Origin: Marinirhabdus sp963793275
GTDB taxonomy: Bacteria > Bacteroidota > Bacteroidia > Flavobacteriales > Flavobacteriaceae
Assembly: GCA_963793275.1 (NCBI GenBank)
Contig: CAWBZL010000003.1
Coordinates: 1,426,001 to 1,490,000, forward strand
Reading direction: 5' to 3'
DNA: 64,000 nucleotides
The notes below the pieces were generated by a model. It had not been told where the DNA came from and did not search any database. It worked only from the letters and a program-made list of their open reading frames with translations. Made by a program: the position numbers and the translations under genes. Below are positions 61,019 through 64,000 of this stretch, piece by piece (the stretch's first letter is position 1; each line of letters opens with the position of its first letter).

Positions 61019-61591
61019 CTACTTTGCAAGATATTCAATAAGTTGTCGCATAGCTTTCCCACGGTGTCCTATTTTACTTTTTTCTTCCAGGCTCATTTGG
61101 GCAAATGTTTCGGTTGTATTTTCAGGAAGAAAAACCGAATCATAACCAAAACCCTTATCACCACGACGTTGCTTGATAATAGAACCATCACAAACACCAA
61201 TAAACAAGACAGATTCTAAATTTATAGAAAGTGCAATAGCTGTTTTAAATCTTGCTGAGCGGTCTTCTTTTTCTGCTAGATTTTTCAGAAGCTTATCGAT
61301 ATTATCTTCGGAGTTTTTGTTTTCTCCCGCATATCGCGCGCTGTACACACCCGGTTCGTTATTTAATGAAGGCACCTCCAATCCTGTATCGTCTGCAAAA
61401 CAATTCAACCCGTAATGGTTGCGGACATATTCAGTTTTTAACACTGCGTTGCCCTCAATAGTGTCGGCAGTTTCCGCAATGTCTTCGGTGCAACCTATGT
61501 CGGTTAAACTCATTAATTCAATATGAGTAGGAAGCAACAGTTGCACTTCCTTAAATTTATTCTGGTTGTGCGTAGCAAAGACTAATTTCAT
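61019..61591 (-). CDS. rdgB: Non-canonical purine NTP pyrophosphatase (RdgB/HAM1)
   Basis: The 190-residue protein has the TxNxxK motif (Thr7, Asn9, Lys12 in FATHNQNKFKEV), FADDTGLEV, SARYAGENKNSEDNIDKLL and GFGYDSVFLPENTTETFAQMSLEEKSKIGHRGKA. It hydrolyses ITP, dITP and XTP to keep them out of DNA and RNA. The gene is monocistronic. Confidence 0.96.
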   Translation of the reverse strand: MKLVFATHNQNKFKEVQLLLPTHIELMSLTDIGCTEDIAETADTIEGNAVLKTEYVRNHYGLNCFADDTGLEVPSLNNEPGVYSARYAGENKNSEDNIDKLLKNLAEKEDRSARFKTAIALSINLESVLFIGVCDGSIIKQRRGDKGFGYDSVFLPENTTETFAQMSLEEKSKIGHRGKAMRQLIEYLAK

Positions 61592-61687
61592 GTACGATTT
61601 ACGATTTTAAAGTTTCAGCAAAATCAAAGATTGCCGAGTTTTTTTTCTTAGAAAAGATTGAAAAAAGTTCAAGAACATATGCTGGAG

Positions 61688-62725
61688 CTATTTTTTAACC
61701 ACTTCGATCTTAAACAACTTGTCCCAGTTTTTCCCGGTCACATATAAAATATTTGGCTCTCCTTTGTAAGCAATTCCGTTAAGAACATCCAACGCTGCTG
61801 TTTGAGTGACCTTATCTTTTAAACCTTTTAGGTTAATCACTGCTTCCACAGCACCAGAAACCGGATCTACTATGGCAATGGCATCTTTACGATAAATATT
61901 GGCGTAGATCTTATTGTCTACCCATTCCAACTCATTAATGGTATCTATTTTACTTTTATTGGTGTAAACTTCAATAAATTTTTGCTCGGCAAGTGTTTCT
62001 TTATCCAGCGTCCAGATTTTTTCGGTACCGTCGCTCTTATAAATATTTTCGCCGTCATTACACATTCCCCAGCCCTGTTTGCTTTCGCCATAGACAAAAG
62101 TTCCGGTTTTTTTAAAGGTGTTTTTATTGTAGATAAATCCGTTGCCGCTCTTCCATGTAAGTTGAAATATCTTATTACCCATAATAGTTAAACCTTCACC
62201 AAAATACTGATCTCCTATGGCCTGTTGCTGTAATACTTCACCGGTTTCATAATTAGTTTTTCGAAGTGTGGACTGTTTAAATTGTCCGGTACTTTCATAC
62301 AAGGTATCGTTACTAAACTCCAACCCCTGTGTGTAGGCCTTAGGGTCATGGGGATATGTTTCCAGAATAGTGTAGTTGTAAATTTTCGGCTTAGTGGCAG
62401 ACAGTATAAGAATATCTTTGGTTACGCGATACTCGGTTTCATCTACAGTTACAATAGCCTCAATAGTATGTGTACCCATTTTTTGTCCTGTTAACGGAAT
62501 TACTACACTAGCGAGTTCGGTTCCATCAAAAGTATACCGAGTGGCTCCTATTTCAATGTTTTTTTTATTCTGAAGTGCTACAGAAACATTTTCTCCGGGT
62601 GTGAATAATTTTTTTCCTTCTTCAATTTCTATCGAAAAATAGTCATTTGGATTTTTTATTTCGTCTTCACAACTTATAAAAACAGTTGCTAAAAATATGA
62701 AGATGACGGCCTTATAGAATTTCAT
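61688..62725 (-). CDS. Glutaminyl-peptide cyclotransferase lipoprotein
   Basis: The 345-residue protein has a lipoprotein signal (FISC, Cys19). A beta-sandwich segment of about 100 residues follows (ENVSVALQNKKNIEIG), and then the five-bladed glutamine cyclotransferase propeller: YPHDPKAYTQGLEFSNDTLYESTG, GEGLTIMGNKIFQLTWKSG, GWGMCNDGENIYKSDG and NELEWVDNKIYANIYRKDAIAIVDP. It converts N-terminal Gln to pyroglutamate on exported proteins. In Bacteroidota this modification often follows signal peptidase I cleavage. Confidence 0.92.
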   Translation of the reverse strand: MKFYKAVIFIFLATVFISCEDEIKNPNDYFSIEIEEGKKLFTPGENVSVALQNKKNIEIGATRYTFDGTELASVVIPLTGQKMGTHTIEAIVTVDETEYRVTKDILILSATKPKIYNYTILETYPHDPKAYTQGLEFSNDTLYESTGQFKQSTLRKTNYETGEVLQQQAIGDQYFGEGLTIMGNKIFQLTWKSGNGFIYNKNTFKKTGTFVYGESKQGWGMCNDGENIYKSDGTEKIWTLDKETLAEQKFIEVYTNKSKIDTINELEWVDNKIYANIYRKDAIAIVDPVSGAVEAVINLKGLKDKVTQTAALDVLNGIAYKGEPNILYVTGKNWDKLFKIEVVKK

Positions 62726-62778
62726 AGTGGTTCTGAATTTTAATGCAAGATAGCCAAAATAATTGATGACAAAAATGC

Positions 62779-62809
62779 TTGTAAAAGCATTAAAAGTAAC
62801 TTATATTTG
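62779..62809 (+). promoter_or_regulatory. Promoter of the SRP RNA gene
   Basis: TTG at 62779-62781, 20 bp and TATATTTG at 62802-62809. This places the transcript start close to the first base of the SRP RNA stem. Confidence 0.7.
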
Positions 62810-62813
62810 CATC

Positions 62814-62907
62814 GGCAAGTCCTACACAACCAGCTCCTATGGAATCCCCCAGGGCGGGAACGCAGCAAGGGTAAATGGTCGTAGCGGTGTGATGTAGGTA
62901 GCTTGCC
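62814..62907 (+). ncRNA. ffs: Signal recognition particle RNA, small bacterial (4.5S) type
   Basis: A 94-nt hairpin can be drawn. GGCAAG at 62814-62819 and CTTGCC at 62902-62907 close the stem, and the conserved apical SRP domain is present (CAGGGCGGGAACGCAGCAAGG). The GGAA-type tetraloop region and the asymmetric loop bind Ffh. A T-rich stretch (ATTTTTTG) follows directly and should end transcription. Confidence 0.95.
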
Positions 62908-62950
62908 ATTTTTTGTACCCTAAAGTCTCGTTTTATTTTTCCCCTACAAA

Positions 62951-62982
62951 TTTGGAATACTACCCGCAACTGTGCATCTTTG
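62951..62982 (+). promoter_or_regulatory. Promoter of the SDR gene
   Basis: TTTG at 62951-62954, 20 bp and CATCTTTG at 62975-62982 match the consensus with one change. Transcription would start about 10 bp before the ATG at 63001, excluding a TTG start at 62980. Confidence 0.55.
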
Positions 62983-63000
62983 CGACTCACGAATACACGT

Positions 63001-63807
63001 ATGCCAAAAGTTGTTTTTATTACGGGAGCCTCCTCAGGTATTGGGAAAGCCATTGGGCTTTATCTTCAGGACAAAGGATATACCGTTTATGGTACCAGCA
63101 GGAATCCGTTAAAATACGAGGGAACGGTTCCTTTTTCATTGCTGAAACTGGATGTAACAAAACCAGAAACAATTACTCAGGCTGTTACCGAAATAATCAC
63201 TCAGGTAGGCACCATAGATGTTCTTGTAAACAATGCAGGTGTTGGTATCACCGGCCCCGTTGAAGAAACCCCCACCGACGAGATAAGAAACGCTTTTGAA
63301 ACAAACTTTTACGGCCCACTGCACGTAATAAAAGCCGTACTACCTCAAATGCGAAAACAACAAAGTGGTCATATTATTAATGTAACTTCTATTGCAGGCT
63401 ATATGGGTTTGCCCTATCGTGGCATCTACAGCGCTACCAAAGCCGCTCTGGAAATAACAACCGAAGCTTACCGCATGGAAACCCAGCAATTTGGAATCCA
63501 AATGACCAATATTGCTCCTGGCGATTTTGCAACAAATATTGCATCGGGTCGCTACCACGCGCCGGTTTTAGACAACTCTCCTTATAATGAAGCCTACGGA
63601 AATACGCTGGAAATGATGAATACCCACGTAGACGCCGGAAATGATCCTACAGATATGGCAAAAGCTGTGCACCAAATCATAGAAAAGAAACATCCAAAAA
63701 TTCACTATAAAGTTGGTGCCTTTATACAGAAATTCTCAATAGTATTAAAACGTATACTCCCGGATAAAACCTACGAGCGCATGCTAATGAAGCATTATAA
63801 GCTTTAA
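63001..63807 (+). CDS. Short-chain dehydrogenase/reductase (classical)
   Basis: From the ATG at 63001 the product has 268 residues. It shows the classical SDR features: TGASSGIGKAIG for cofactor binding, NNAGVGITGPVEE, Ser in VTSIAGYMGLP and YSATK as the catalytic pair. The C-terminal part is variable (YKVGAFIQKFSIVLKRILPDKTYERMLMKHY), as in retinol-dehydrogenase-like or short-chain carbonyl reductases. The substrate is unknown. Unlike the SDR at 6996 its active site is complete. Confidence 0.92.
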   Translation: MPKVVFITGASSGIGKAIGLYLQDKGYTVYGTSRNPLKYEGTVPFSLLKLDVTKPETITQAVTEIITQVGTIDVLVNNAGVGITGPVEETPTDEIRNAFETNFYGPLHVIKAVLPQMRKQQSGHIINVTSIAGYMGLPYRGIYSATKAALEITTEAYRMETQQFGIQMTNIAPGDFATNIASGRYHAPVLDNSPYNEAYGNTLEMMNTHVDAGNDPTDMAKAVHQIIEKKHPKIHYKVGAFIQKFSIVLKRILPDKTYERMLMKHYKL

Positions 63808-63948
63808 AAGCATCAAAATTTAAATTCCAGGTAATAAACGTATCCTTTTAGGTTTAGCACCTAAAATTCTTTCTTATCACAAGTTATTGACATTTCTTTA
63901 CAGAAGACGTTATCTTCCCTATTTTTACTGAAACTTAAACATATTCCT

Positions 63949-64000
63949 ATGAAATTTTTCATCGATACTGCCAATCTCGACCAAATTCGTGAGGCTCAAA
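63949..64000 (+). CDS. Transaldolase / fructose-6-phosphate aldolase, N-terminus only
   Basis: The last 52 bp encode MKFFIDTANLDQIREAQ, the typical start of the short transaldolase (TalB-like, FSA) family. The remainder lies beyond the window. It would act in the pentose phosphate pathway. Confidence 0.8.
   Translation, partial: MKFFIDTANLDQIREAQ

Noticed and set aside
1..64000. CRISPR arrays, prophage or conjugation genes
   Set aside because: No regularly spaced short repeats, no cas genes and no phage or transfer proteins were seen; the only repeats of note are the 380-bp pair and the IS ends.

Overview
The window is a chromosomal segment from a member of the Bacteroidota, most likely a marine-type Flavobacteriaceae. 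The signs are an AT-rich genome, repeated promoters of the Bacteroidota form (TTTG, about 19 bp, TAnnTTTG), Por-type (T9SS) C-terminal sorting domains, a TonB receptor operon with DUF4249 lipoproteins, and families typical of Flavobacteriia (DUF4290, DUF2911, DUF493, DUF6122, SRPBCC-SDR-photolyase). I cannot name a genus from the sequence alone.

Layout. 1-6.3 kb: the 5' part of a large secreted choice-of-anchor I protein, DoxX, holA, a lone HsdR-N nuclease-like gene, DUF2911, an aquaporin and an unlisted 38-codon basic microprotein. 6.5-9.3 kb: a light-related cluster (SRPBCC, an atypical SDR, photolyase, a YjdI-type ferredoxin-like protein). 9.4-18.7 kb: housekeeping genes (murA, DUF4290, DUF493, an ATPase, recQ, fmt, HU, yqgE, a class IV aminotransferase, a START-like protein). 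18.8-27.5 kb: a tRNA with anticodon CAU, a lipoprotein broken by a stop codon, hisS, an ABC permease, a pRiA4b ORF-3 family protein, a nucleoid-associated protein and an M16 lipoprotein protease. 27.5-34.6 kb: a four-gene surface operon (TonB receptor, two DUF4249 lipoproteins, a large secreted protein split by a frameshift). 34.8-45.7 kb: a T9SS-secreted dihaem peroxidase, yifB, rpsF-rpsR-rplI, a LytTR regulator, a frameshifted priA, DUF2147, a chalcone-isomerase-like protein, a YihY/BrkB protein and nadC.

45.9-55.6 kb is accessory DNA. After an orphan solute-binding lipoprotein come a complete IS3-family element (1,394 bp, 15-bp inverted ends, an A AAA AAC slippery site), small orphan genes, and then the most unusual structure in the window. 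A 380-bp segment holding the DUF6122 gene plus the last 67 bp of an aldehyde dehydrogenase gene occurs twice in direct orientation, exactly 5,038 bp apart, with one mismatch. The 4,658 bp between the copies carries a 5'-truncated HNH-type endonuclease starting at the junction, a decayed immunity-like gene, a large M60-type metallopeptidase with a T9SS tail, and a frameshifted lipoprotein hydrolase. This looks like recent integration of a cargo unit downstream of the aldehyde dehydrogenase gene.

55.9-64 kb returns to conserved genes: aldehyde dehydrogenase, a carboxypeptidase-regulatory-like protein, a DEAD-box helicase with a Gly/Arg-rich tail, an outer-membrane barrel, rdgB, glutaminyl-peptide cyclotransferase, the SRP RNA, an SDR, and the first 17 codons of a transaldolase-like gene.

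Several genes carry single-base lesions, mostly in or near short homopolymers (priA, the TonB-operon protein, both DUF6122 copies and two island genes). Those in core genes could be assembly errors; those in the island fit gene decay. Domain assignments come from recognition of family motifs, not from searches.
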